Origin: Hordeum vulgare subsp. vulgare
Lineage: Eukaryota; Streptophyta; Magnoliopsida; Poales; Poaceae
Direction of reading: 5' to 3'
Assembly (NCBI RefSeq): GCF_904849725.1
Contig: NC_058521.1
Coordinates: forward strand, 565,274,176-565,338,175
Length of the DNA stretch: 64,000 nucleotides
The position numbers were made by a program, and so were the translations under genes. Below the pieces are notes generated by a model, which worked only from the letters and a program-made list of their open reading frames with translations, was not told the DNA's origin and did no database searches. Positions within the stretch are counted from its first letter, which is position 1; each line of letters starts with the position of its first letter. Shown piece after piece: positions 1 through 11,333 of this stretch.

Positions 1-11
1 CTTCCGGTGGG

Positions 12-3000
12 GTGTCATGGTTGCTCGATAGTGGAGCAACAAATCATATGACCAGAAGCAAGGACTTAGTGGTGGATGTGCATCCTTCTCCATCTATGCC
101 CACCCATGTCCAATTCGCCGATGCATCCTCGTCAAAGGTATTGGGATTTGGTAAGGTGGTCGTCTCTCAAGAGTTATCTATTGAGAAGGTTATGCTTGTT
201 GAATCACTTGCCTACAATTTACTTTCCGTTCGTCAACTTGCAATTATGGGTTTTTCCACATTCTTTAATCTTGATACTGTGGTCCTACTGTGGAGCAAGA
301 CTCTTAAAGTAGCCTATGTTGGATATGTCGAAAATGGTCTTTATGTGGTGAACTTCTCAAAGCGACCCACTAAGACCGCGACGTGTTTAATGGCTAAAGT
401 TGATGTGGGCTGGCTTTGGCATCGCCGATTAGCTCATGTCAATATGAGATCTTTGCAAAGTCTTCTAATAGGGGACCATATTCGTGGACTAACAAATGTG
501 ATCTTTGCTAAAGATCGTGCTTGCAGTGCCTGCATTGAAGGAAAGATTCATGAAACTGCTCATCGTCCAACGACTCTCATCTACACTAAGAGGCCATTGG
601 AGCTCCTCCATATGGATCTGTTTGGCCCTCCATCATTTGATAGTCTTGGAGGCAGAAAGTACTGCTTGGTGATTGTTGATGACTACTCAAGATACACCTG
701 GGTATATTTCTTCAAAAGGAAGAGTGAAACTCAACAAACTGTCATCAACTTTGCTAATGAAGCTCAACGTCAACATGAAGCAAAGATCTTGATGATTAGA
801 AGTGATAACGGCGCCGAGTTCAAGAACTACACCTTGGATGATTTTCTAGGTGATGAGGGAATAAAACATCAATATTCAGCACCATATACCCCTCAACAAA
901 ACGACGTGGCAGAAAGGAAGAACCGGACCTTGATAGACGCTGCAAGAACAATGATGGCGGAATTCAAATCTCCATATAAATTTTGATCAGAGGCCATCAA
1001 CACAGCATGTCATGCGTCCAATCGGCTCTATATTAGCAAAGGCTTGAACAAGACTCCATATGAGATTCAAACTGGAAACAAACCCAATCTCAAGTACTTC
1101 CGGGTAATCGGTTGTAAGTGTTTCATGCTCAAGAAAGGTGCATGTTTAGCTAAATTTGATTCTAGAGCACATGAGGGCATCTTTGTTGGTTATGCTACAA
1201 ACGCTCATGCTTACCGTGTCCTCAACAAGTCCACCGGACTCATTGAGGAGACGTGTAACGTGGAGTTTGATGAAAATAATGGCTCCCAAGTGGAGCAAAG
1301 TGGTCTTTGTGATGTAGGTGATGAAATTCCTCCTCAAGCCATAAGAAGAATGGGGATTGGTGAAATACTCCCCATTGAGGAACCCCTTGTGGCCGAAGGA
1401 GAAGGACAATGCTCTACTCAAATGGAGCCATCACCTCCACAAGCCCCACACGCTTCCGATGAACAAAGAGAAGACTCTCAACAAAATGAACAAGCTCAAG
1501 GTCAAGATAAATTGCCCAACAATGATGATGTGTCCCATGATATTCAAGCACTCACCCAAGGCTCCGAACCTGCTCATGATCAAGATCAAGTGCAACCACG
1601 AGATCCAGATCAAGTAGAAGCACAAGATCAAGATCAAGAGCAACCACAAATACATGAACAAACAAGTGAACCTGCTCAAGTCGAAAGTCAAGATGATCAG
1701 GATACTGTCTCACAATTCCCTTCTACAGCACCAATAGCCAGTGCCAAGGGAGGCTCAAGACGCAAGGGAAAGCAAAGTCAACAAGTCGATGCTCCCCAGT
1801 TATCCAATGAAGAACTCTTGGAGCGTCGAGGAGCCAAGATTACGAACAAGTTGAGAGTCAAGTCCCATCTTATGAAGAATGTACTTGGCAGTTTTAAAAG
1901 GGGAGCATCAACCCGTCAACAGATTTGGAATTATTGTGAGAATCACGCGTTTGTTTCGTATTGTGAACCTCAACAGGTACAGGAAGCGCTCGATGATGAG
2001 GATTGGCTTATGGCCATGCATGAAGAACTTAACAACTTCGAGCGTAACCAAGTCTGGGATTTAGTGCCAAGGCCAACGGAGGAACATAATGTCATCGGGA
2101 CCAAATGGATATTCAAGAACAAGCAAGATGCCAATGGGATTGTGATTCGAAACAAGGAAAGATTGGTGGCTCAAGGCTGCTCCCAAGTCGAGGGTATCGA
2201 CTATGATGAAACCTTCGCCATTGTTGCTCCTCTAGAATCTATCCGCATGTTGCTTGCATTTGCTTCTCATCATAACTTCAAATTACAACAAATGGATGTG
2301 AAAAGTGCCTTTCTTAATGGTCCTTTAAATGAGTTGGTCTATGTCAAACAACCCCCGGGATTCGAACATCCCAAGCTTCCCAATCATGTGTACAAACTTA
2401 ATAAGGCACTCTATGGCCTTAAACAAGCCCCACGTGTGTGGTATGAGTATCTTACTGAGTTGTTACAAGATCGTGGGTTTGAAATTGGGAAGATAGATCC
2501 CACTCTTTTTACTAAGAGGGTTAAAGGGGATTTGTTCATATGCCAACTATATGTTGATGATATTATCTTTGGCTCTCCTAACATTTCCTTCAGTGAAGAA
2601 TTTGCTTCACTAATGACCGAGAAATTTGAGATGTCCATGATGGGAGAGTTGAAGTTCTTCCTCGGGTTTGAGATTAAACAAGGCCTAGAAGGGACCTTCA
2701 TCAAACAAGCCAAGTACACTCAAGACATGCTCAAACGGTTCGAGTTGAAGATGTCAAACCGGTCAAGTTCCCCATGCCAACAAGATGCAAGCTTGACAGT
2801 GATCCCAATGGTAAAGCAGTGGATCAAAAGGTATATCGCTCCATGATTGGATCCCTCCTTTACCTTTGTGCATCTAGACCAGATATTATGTTGAGTGTAG
2901 GGATATGTTCATGGTTTCAATCCGCACCAAAAGAAAGTCATTATATGGCTGTTAAGCAAATCTTTCGATATTTGGCTCATACCCCCAAACTTTGGCCTAT

Positions 3001-3503
3001 GGTATCCCAAAGGAGCAAACTTCAACCTAGTAGGCTATTCTGACTCAGATTGGGCGGGAGATTGTGTGGAGAGGAAGTCAACTTCCGGAGGATGCCAATT
3101 CCTTGGTCGCTCACTGGTAAGTTGGTCTTCAAAGAAGCAGAATTGTGTCTCTCTATCATCCACCGAAGCTGAGTATGTGGCAGCTGCAAGTTGTTGTGCA
3201 CAATTGCTATGGATGAGGCAAACTTTAAAGGATTACGGTGTCACTTGTGACAAAGTGCCTCTTCTATGTGACAATCAAACTGCTATCAAGATTTCCCTCA
3301 ACCCACTGCAACATAGCAAAACCAAGCATATTGATATTCGCCATCACTTCATTCGTGAACATATCAAGCTAGGTGATATTGAGGTTCACTTCATCCACAC
3401 TGAAGAGCAACTTGCAGATATTTTCACTAAGCCCCTAGATGAAGCAAGGTTCCGGGAGTTAAGGCATGAGCTAAATATCATTGATTCAAGTAATGTGGAT
3501 TGA
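12..3503 (+). pseudogene. pol: Copia pol polyprotein (protease, integrase, reverse transcriptase, RNase H), broken
   Basis: The visible reading frame opens with the aspartic protease motif DSGAT. It then has the GAG-pre-integrase zinc finger (HRRLAH about 419-437, CSACIEGK about 523-546), the integrase core (DLFGP about 615, DDYSRY about 679, SDNGAEF about 801) and, after 1044, the C-terminal integrase part. A Gln/Asp-rich linker (about 1400-1850) precedes reverse transcriptase (GTKWIFKNK, MDVKSAFLNG, LYGLKQAPR, YVDDIIFGS near 2549-2575) and RNase H (SDSDWAGD near 3040, SSTEAEY near 3160), ending at the TGA of 3501-3503. Breaks: a TGA at 984-986 in the integrase where the family has Trp, a frameshift between about 2760 and 2775, and a compensating shift between about 2985 and 3020. 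The start is beyond the window, so gag is not seen. The protein would act in the cytoplasmic particle to copy and integrate the element. Confidence 0.93.
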
Positions 3504-4311
3504 AGCTAGGCACATTGCACCTTACTATGCATTCTATCTTGTTCTAGATGTAGGCATGGACATAGGGGGAGTGTTGTTCTCTCAATGAACTCTTCCTCCC
3601 CCCAGTATGCATAAATCGATCTAGTCTTTCACTTTAGCCATTGCCAAATGGCACTTGTGCTTCAAAGACGAGCGTTGGTCATGAACCCAAGGATAATTCT
3701 TCGTTGTGTCATACCTTTGTCTCAAACATAGGTGGCCTCGGCCACCGCCCCCCCCCCCCCACCTTTCTCTCATATGGAAGAAAGGATACGAAATGACAAG
3801 TCAGTATATCTTGCTGGTGCTATCTTCTTATTTTCACTAACTTGTCATTTGCCCATGTTCTTCTCATCTCCTAGGTCCCGTTGTGACATTTGCAGCGGTA
3901 CTACCGCCAGGGGTAGCGGTACTACCGCCAGGACCCCAGCGGTACTACCGCCAGGGATAGCGGTACTACCGCTAGGACCCCAATCTATGACGACCTAACT
4001 AGGGCATTTTTAGGGCTGTCTCAAGAGGGAGTGGTACTACCGCCAGGGAGAGCGGTACTACTGCCAGGACCCCAGCGGTACTACCGCCAGGTAGCGGTAC
4101 TACCGCTAGGACCACAGCGGTACTACCGCTGGCCCATACCCCTTGGGCTATATAAAGGAGGGGGAACCCGTTTTTCCTACCTCTTTCTTCTTCCTCGTGG
4201 CTCCTCCCTCCCCAACCCCAAACTCCCCCTATTTGGATCTCTATCCGTGGAGCCCCTTCTCTCCGTTGAGTTGGAGGGTTTGCTCCACTTCTCCTTCCTC
4301 CTCCAAGTGCC
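3504..4311 (+). promoter_or_regulatory. Pol-env spacer: palindromic repeats and a TATA box, probable internal promoter
   Basis: Between the pol stop and the env-like ATG there are about nine copies of the near-palindrome GCGGTACTACCGC (3893-4132). A TATATAAA box follows at 4149-4156 and then a CT-rich leader. This is the organisation of the element's own LTR promoter (repeats at 6992-7230, TATA at 7273), but the repeat is in the opposite orientation. A purine run with GGGGGAG near 3566-3574 follows the pol stop and resembles an extra polypurine tract. I infer a promoter for the downstream env-like gene; there is no transcript evidence. A nested LTR is an alternative, but I see no matching second terminus. 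Confidence 0.6.
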
Positions 4312-6360
4312 ATGGACCCCGGTAACGCTCCTCCCTTCCTTCTCTTGGTTGATGTTTTTGTGTTCTAGGGTTAGAAGCATTGGTGGTTTGGATCCATGTC
4401 TTTGATATTGTGCCTTGTTCTTGGATGGCATGAAGGAGATATTCGAGGGGAGTGTAAGTCCTATGAATCTTTGCTCTTATGTTGCCATGCCCTAGGATTT
4501 TCGTGTTTTAGATCAAGCTCTTCGTCTATTTTTGGATTAGATCTAAAACTTGCATTCTCTTGACTAGGCATGTCCTTATTTAGATGGTACTTGTGATCCT
4601 CATGTGGTTAGGGCTGTGGTGGAGTTCTTAGTGATTATACACAGCCCATAGCCCTCGTAAATTCCATGTAGCCATCTCTATGGGTTCTTTTCATATTCAG
4701 ATCTGAAAATCAAACCCCAGCGGTACTATCGCCAGGGGTAGCGGTACTACCGCCAGAACCCTAGCGGTACTACCGCCAGGGGTAGCGGTACTACCGCTCG
4801 GACCCCAGCGGTACTACCGCTAGGGGTAGCGGTACTAACGCCACGAGGATTCTCTGTTTCTTCTTTTCATTTGCTTGGCAATGAGTGTTTACTTTTATGC
4901 CTCTTCTTGTTCATTGCCTTGACTCCTTTTGTCGCTCTTTTTCGGTGTGTGTTTTGTGTCACAGGTGGTGCTCGCCGCTCGAACCCCCCACAGGACACAT
5001 AGTCAAAGCATTATCGCAATCCAGAGGCTCCAGAGGGCTCCGCCACTTCAGGTCTACAACCCAAAAAGAAGGCCTTCAAGAAGGCCGCTCACAAGGACAA
5101 GGGGGTCAACGTTCGCACCATGCCCCCTAAGGATTTTCTGCGGTTCCGCAACCAAAATCACTATCTCCAAGAGAGGGCTGTGATCAGGAATGTCGAGCAT
5201 GTTTGGGCAACGGATTACTGCAGGATCTATCGTGACATCATCAAGCATTTCAAGAAGAGTTTTGTTCCAGTTCAGTGGATTGACTTGGCTCACCTTCAGC
5301 GGAACCTGGATTACTTTGGTGACGCTCTCTCTCTGATTGACAAGCTGGGCATTAAGGAGATCATCTCCTTCAAGAAAGACTTTGATCCAAGTGTTGTTGC
5401 CCAGTTCTATGTCACGGTTCACTTCTCGCCTGATGACGAGCGCTCCCTGGTTTGGATGACTGGGACTCAGAAGATGGCAAGTTCCTGGCGTGAATTCATG
5501 GCATTTCTCAAGGTTGATTTTCAGGGAGCTGACACTCCACTTGGGTCGCGTCCTCATGCTGCAGCTCCCACTGATAGGGCATCCGCCAAGGACAGGTTGC
5601 AGCAACTCTATGTGAAGAAAGGTGTGCTCCCCAGGCATCTAGATATCATGCATCGGATCTTCCGCAACACCCTCTTTCCTCGCATTGGCAACTTCGACGA
5701 GGTACACGGCTCTCTGGCTGAGATGCTTCTGCTTTGTGAGGAGGCTATGACTAAGGAGTCTGCCCCTCTCGATATTTTTATGTGATGTTCACTGAGCTCT
5801 GGAACTGCATCATGATGCGCAAGTTTCCCATCTACGGGCCCTACTTGTTTGCTTATATCCGTCAGAAGTGGGAAGACACCTATCTGCTTGAGGAGTTCCA
5901 CATTCAGGCTGACTACTTTGTGCACGACCCTATCAAGCTCCGCATCAAGGACAAATGGGCCAACCCATCAACTTCATCTCAGCACATGGACACTGACACA
6001 GAGACTGCTGCTGACAGAGGAACCGCTTCTCAGTCCCGCTCTTCTGCCATGCCATCTTGGGCCGTGAAACTGCAGGATAAGATGAAGACTCTCTTCTGTA
6101 TGCAGGCTAAGGGACAGTATCAGACGCACGTGGCCTAGAAGGAGAACCGTCAGAGGCACAAGCGTGTTCTGAGGACACTTGACGTTGACATCTCCAGTGG
6201 ATCAGAGGACGACATCACTCCAGAGTCTGCTTGGATGCGGGCTCAAGGTTACCAGTGGTCTGATGCAGAGGAGGAGGAGGACAATGAAGAGGAGCAGGAC
6301 GATCCGGATGCTACGGACGAGTCTGGGATGATGAGGATGAGGAGTGACCACCTGTGTCGT
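4312..6360 (+). pseudogene. Sirevirus env-like gene with one intron, broken
   Basis: A short first exon starts at ATG 4312 and ends at 4321 before a GTAACG donor. A pyrimidine- and GT-rich acceptor ends at 4964, and joining there puts the exon in phase with the long open frame that includes 5120-5785. The intron would be 643 bp. The second exon has a Lys-rich segment just before 5120, then a globular stretch of about 220 residues, a continuation at 5782-6138, and an acidic Glu/Asp-rich tail to a stop at 6358-6360. Breaks: TAG at 5000-5002, a one-base shift near 5780, and TAG at 6136-6138. The product corresponds to the env-like ORF seen after pol in some Sireviruses. Its function is unknown; I see no clear signal peptide or fusion peptide, so a true envelope role is not supported. 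The intron is inferred from splice signals and phase only. Confidence 0.6.
4718..4845 (+). repeat. Second block of GCGGTACTACCGC repeats inside the env-like intron
   Basis: Six close copies of the 13-base near-palindrome, spaced by about 8 bases (CAGGGGTA-type spacers), lie in the middle of the proposed intron. They have the same orientation as the upstream block at 3893-4132. They could be extra regulatory sites or the remains of a duplicated promoter. Confidence 0.85.
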
Positions 6361-6660
6361 TAGGCGTGCCCCTTTTTGGTGTCTTGTGCCAAAGGGGGAG
6401 AGAGTCTAGGAGCTAGATTTGATTTGAGAGTTGAACTTTGCTTAGCTTTGCTTATCTTTCGTGTTTGCTTCGAACTTGGTTTGCTTCTATTTTGCCATCT
6501 TTGCTTTGTGTGTCGTGAGACATGAACTAGTGTGAGATTTATTTCCATCATATGTTGTGAGTCATATGCTCCTTATTTTCATATATCTCTATCTTTTTGT
6601 TCACATGTTATTCACTGTGCAAATCCGGTATTGTCATCAATCCACCAAAAAGGGGGAGAT
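6361..6660 (+). other. 3' untranslated region with two polypurine tracts
   Basis: AAAGGGGGAG at 6391-6400 and AAAAAGGGGGAGA at 6647-6659 are near-identical purine runs. The second directly abuts the LTR and is the plus-strand primer. The first is an extra copy about 256 bases upstream, a known Sirevirus feature. Confidence 0.85.
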
Positions 6661-7959
6661 TGTTAGGGCATAGTTTATGCCTAAGTAATTTTGGTGATTG
6701 ATGACAGTACCGCAAAAGACTAACCGTGTGTGTTAAGATTTTAGATAACACACGTCAACGGCACAAAACGACTCGCCCCCTCTTTCATGGAACAGAAGCA
6801 CGGTGTTCTCTACGATTCTCTTTATTTGAGTCATAGGAAAGCCGTACTATTAAGAGGGGAACCGTAGTGGAAAGGTTTGGGTGGAATCAATCTTGCACGC
6901 ACACACACACTTCACCTCTTTTCCCCCTTGCCGGCAACTTTGGAGTGGCTCCCGCCCTTGTGTGTTTCTCTCTTCTTTGCAAATGGTCCCTCAGCGGTAG
7001 TACCGCTAGCCCTAGCGGTAGTACCGCTGGAGTGCCAGCGGTAGTACCGCTAGCTGGCGGTAGTACCGCCCCTGGTCAGCGGTAGTACCGCTCCAGGAGC
7101 TTAGTACCGCCCTCCTAGCGGTTGTACTTGGACGGACCTTTTTGCGAAGACTTTCTTGGCAGTGGTAGTGCTTATGTACTACCAGGGGCCCAGCGGTAGT
7201 ACCGCTGCAGCCAGCGGTAGTACCGCTAGGCACGGGCTGTGAGTGGGAAAACGGTTGGATTCCCCCCCCCACTATATAAAGGGTTCTTCTAGTGCCCGAT
7301 CTCTCACTCTAGCCAATCAAACTTGTTGATTCTTTAGGGATTGGTTGAGAAGGCCTAGATCTACACTTCCACCAAGAGAAAAGTTGATTCCCCCACCAAT
7401 CCCTTGCGGATCTTGTTACTCCTGGGTGTTTGAGCATCCTAGACGGTTGAGGTCACCTCGAAGCCACATTCCATTGTGGTGAAGCTTCGTGGTCTTGTTG
7501 GGAGCCTCCAAGCTTTCTATGGAGTTTGCCCCAACCTCGTTTGTAAAGGTTCGATCGCCGCCTTCAAGGGCACCTATAGTGGAATCACGGTACCTTGCAT
7601 CGTGCGAGGGTGTGAGGAGAATACGGTGGCCTTAGTGGCTTATTGGGGAGCATTGTGCCTCCACACCGCTCCAACGGAGATGTACTTCCTGTCAAAGGGA
7701 AGGAACTTCGGTAACACATCCTCGTCCTCATTGGTTCCACTTGTGGTTATCTCTAACCTTTACTTTGTGTATGCTTATGTTGTTGTCTATCTCTTACTTG
7801 TCTTAGTAGCTCTCGTTGTTAGCTTCATTACGGTTCACCCCATTGTTGTTATATTTGTGAACCCGTATGTTGTTTACCCTAACTTGCTAAGATTAATTAA
7901 AAAGTGGTTGTTGCCTATTCACCCCCTCCCCCCTCTAGTCAACCATATCGATCCTTTCA
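6661..7959 (+). repeat. Sirevirus 3' LTR
   Basis: The LTR begins TGTTAGGGCATAG right after the polypurine tract and ends ATCCTTTCA at 7959, a length of 1299 bp. Seven good and two decayed copies of GCGGTAGTACCGC lie at 6992-7230. A TATATAAA box follows at 7273-7280, and the sequence ends with a C-rich stretch and CTCTAGTCAACC, typical of Sirevirus LTR ends. The TG and CA termini are intact. The open frame at 7476-8024 runs across the LTR border and is not a gene. Confidence 0.92.
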
Positions 7960-9375
7960 GAAGAGACGGTGATACAAGTGCAATATGGATGATAGATATA
8001 GGTTTTCACAATATGAAAATATAAAATAGCAAGGTAGAAAGTGTAAAACAACGAGCAAAATGTTGTACAAATGCATGTTAATAAGGCCTAGGGTTCATAC
8101 TATCACTAGTGCAATCTCTCAATAATGCTAATATAATAGGATCATATGATCATCCCTCAACGTGTAACAAAGAATCACTCCAAAGTTCCTATCTAGCAGA
8201 GAACAATAAGATGAAATTGGTGTAGTTAGTAGAACCACCTCAAAGTTATTCTTTCTGATCAATCTTTTGAGCCATTCCTATAAGTGTCACAAACAACCCT
8301 AGAGTTCGTACTAGAATAACACCCATGATACATATCAATCAACCCTAATGTCACATGGATACTCAAATGTCACCTCAATTATCCATGGTAAATTATGCGA
8401 CATGCATCAAACAATTTCAGATCTATCATATTCAATCCAACACAAAGAACTTCAAGCAGCACCCCAAGATTTTTATCAGAGAACATAGTATGAAAACGTG
8501 ATATCAACCCCTATGCATAGATCCCCAAGGTCACATGAATCCGCAAGTTGATGCCATGACATATATCAAGTGAATCACTTGAATACCCCAATGTCACTAC
8601 GAGTATCTGCATGCAAGACATACATCAAGTGTTCTCAAACCAAATGATTTAATCCAACATAACGAGGTCTCAAAGAGAAAGATTTAATTCGTCACAACAA
8701 TAGAAAGGGACAAACACCATATGATCCAACCATATTAACAAAGCCCATGATACATCAAGATTGTGACATCTCAAGAACATGAGAGAGAGAGAGAGAGATT
8801 AAACGCATAGCTACTGGTACAAAACTTCAGCTCTGACGGTGAACTACTCCCTCCTTGTCATGGCCTCCGTCGGGATAATGAAGATGGCCACAAAGGTGAT
8901 TTTCCCTCTCTAGCAGGATACTAGAAAGGCTCCAGATGGTTTTTTTGTTGATATAGAGGGTTGTGGCAGTGGAGCGGAAGTTCTCTTTTACTTCTGGGGT
9001 TTCTGGTATATATGGGATTTTTCAGTGTTGGAATCACGCCAAACGAAACCACGTCAGGCCACAACCTATCAGGGCGCGACCTAGGGGGTCGCGCCTTGTT
9101 GGCTTGTGGCCAACTAATGGCTTCCCTTAGGTACTTCTTCACTCCAATATTTCTTATTTCCTCCAGAAAAAATATAAAAAAGTTTCGGGCGATTCCGAGA
9201 ACTTTCATTTTCTGCACAAAAATAGCACCATGGTAATTCTGCTGAAAACAGCGTTAGGCTGAGTTAGTTCTAAATAAATCATATAAAGTTCATCAAAATC
9301 ATATAAAAATATTGTAAATATAGGTGAATATGGCATGATTACTTCATAAACTATCGATACGTTGGAGACGCATCA
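7960..9375 (-). repeat. Gypsy LTR, truncated by the Sirevirus
   Basis: On the minus strand this begins TGATGCGTCTCCAACG at 9375 and runs down to 7960, where the Sirevirus cuts it. It is the same LTR family as 11334-12981, in the opposite orientation; matching landmarks include the CTAGGGTTC block near 8090 and the GA run near 8785. The remaining LTR end should lie left of the Sirevirus, outside the window. No internal region of this element is attached, so it could be a solo LTR. A base-paired hairpin lies at 9057-9111. Confidence 0.85.
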
Positions 9376-9735
9376 TTTTCTCATAAGGAAAGCTTGTTTC
9401 ATCAAACGTAATGTGACGAGAAACAATCACGTGGCGTGTGTCTAAGTCAAAGCAGCGGTAGCCCTTATGATCGAGGGCTTATCCAAGGAATATGCAATGA
9501 GTGAATCTAGGGGAAAGTTTGTGGACAGAGGTGGCATAGAGGTTTGGGTAACAAAGGCAACCAAAGCCACGTAAGTGTTCGTAGGAGGGATGACGACCAT
9601 GGAGAAGGAAATAAGGTGTACAGAGAGCAATGGGTCGGGAGGGGCATCGGTTGAGAAGATAGGTAGCTGTGTGGAGCGCTTCGACCCAAAACGGAGGACG
9701 TAAGTTGGCTTGGAGGAGAAGGGTACACATCATGT
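9376..9735 (-). pseudogene. Copia pol fragment, end of integrase to linker
   Basis: On the minus strand the frame contains FWVEALHTATYLLNR and HLRGFGCLCYPNL, the conserved stretch after the copia integrase core. It then continues towards a segment with HVIVSRHVTFDE near 9385-9430, also typical of this linker. It is broken by frame changes and cut on both sides by gypsy LTR material. It belongs with the minus-strand gag-protease remnant at 12982-14344. The integrase core between them is missing, so the insertion at 9737-12981 came with, or was followed by, a deletion. Confidence 0.85.
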
Positions 9736-9736
9736 T

Positions 9737-11333
9737 GTTAGCTACTTAATTGTTTAACTACTCATTGATCTTCACTTATATATTTTTAGAGTATTTAATG
9801 TTTACTCTTGTGTTTCACTTATATCCTAAGAGTAAATTGTGAATGAATGAAATATAATAAATATGAAATTATCAATGTGGTTTATGCTTAGTAGTAGTTT
9901 CACATTTGGTTTAGAAAATAGATCTATTGAAGTTTGACAACGATAATATTGGTCATGCAAGCAATTCATGAATGATTGGTATATAAGGAAGAGAACTTTC
10001 ACATACAACTATACTATCTTGGACATCGTTTATGATTATGAATACCCATTGATTATTTTCAACCTTGATCAAATTATTGAAGTTGGACAAGGAAGTCAAC
10101 TTAATGGTTAAGTTTGGGTATATTTGCATAGAATTTATATTGTTATGGATCCTCTAACTTGTGGTGCTTGTTTAGAACCTTTTACTAGTCAAAACTTAGT
10201 ACTAAGTAGAAATACTACTGGTGCATCCAAATCCTTGAGCCAAGTTTCTTCCATGAGAGTCCGCCATACCTACCTATTTATGGTATTTCACTGTCGTTCC
10301 AAGTAAATTTCCTTGTGCCACCTCTAAACATTCAAATAAACACCCGTTTTTGTGTACTCATACTGCTCATGGAGTGACGGGGCGATCATTATCTTCCATG
10401 CTAAGTTAGTTATTCTCAAGATGAGTGTTTATTCACTTGTCATTGCACGAGAGAGGCTGGTAAAAAGGATGCCCAGTCCTGCATAATACGAAAATAAATA
10501 AACAAGAACTCTCTCTAGAAAGTTGATTGCTTGGAGGGCACCCATGGATATGGCTAGCCATGGAATCTGATTGAATGGTTGAGAGGGAGTAAAATTTCAA
10601 TTATGTTTGGGAACCGCCAATATGTGATTAGCATGTAATATGTTGAAAACTCTTGTTGTAACATTGACAGGAAAGGCACACCATCCAAAATATATTCATC
10701 TCTATTTTAAACAATGAGTTGTGGCACCTATGCAAATCCTCGCTTCCCTCTGCGAAGGGACAATCTATTTACTTTCGTGTTACTTACTTTTCATTTTGAG
10801 TCCACTTCTTATTCCAACCCCAATCCATTAGTTGGCAAGCATCATGTGGTGGGGAAAGATCCAAACACGTATATCCAGTAAAATATATTTGATCATGATT
10901 CATTACTGTTGACAATTATCTTCATGATAAGTATGTTGGGAGGCGAAACATTGAGCCCCTATCTTTCTGTGTGTTCGATGGATGTTGTTTGTTCTAAAAA
11001 TATGCTTTGAGTCTTAGCAATCATAAAAGACTATATGATAATTGAGTATTTGGAGCTTTTACTTAGACTTGACGATGCATTGAAGTTGTTTGGTTACTAA
11101 GAACATGGGTTGTTAAGTTTCAAGACAATGCATTCTTTGAACCATGACATGTGAATTGATTGCTACTCAACCATGATGTTTTTTATGAAAAAGTTGTTGG
11201 TTATGATGCTAGAAAAAATGATTGGTATTATCATTAATCAAACTTATATACTATGCTAGCATTCATATTTCATAAATTATTTCTTTTATCATTTACCTAC
11301 TTGGGGACGAGTCGAAATTAAGCTTGGGGATGT
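9737..11333 (+). mobile_element. 3' internal part of a gypsy element, non-coding
   Basis: AT-rich sequence without a supported gene, ending with the purine-rich AAGCTTGGGGA tract (about 11320-11330) directly before the LTR at 11334. That tract is the plus-strand primer type of Athila-like Triticeae gypsy elements. The 5' part, including all coding regions and the 5' LTR, is absent; the left edge at about 9737 abuts the copia fragment. Confidence 0.7.

Larger units (their letters stand above)
1..7959 (+). mobile_element. Sirevirus-type Ty1-copia retrotransposon, 5' part outside window
   Basis: The order is pol, promoter-like spacer, env-like gene, repeated polypurine tracts and a 3' LTR ending in CA. 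This matches the Sirevirus lineage of copia elements, which is known for an env-like gene after pol, several polypurine tracts and short palindromic repeats in the LTR. The 3' LTR stops exactly where a gypsy LTR (minus strand) begins at 7960, so the element inserted into that LTR. The five bases after it, GAAGA, would be one target-site copy; the other lies off the left edge. Coding parts carry stops and frameshifts, so this copy is dead. Maximus is a plausible Triticeae family name, but I did not verify it. Confidence 0.9.

Noticed and set aside
3574..4320. A separate solo LTR nested between pol and env-like gene
   Set aside because: A purine tract and TGTTG start exist, but I find no matching CA end or target duplication, and the splice signals link the region to the env-like frame.
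7476..8024. 182-codon open frame
   Set aside because: It begins inside the Sirevirus LTR and crosses the LTR border into another element, so it is not a gene.
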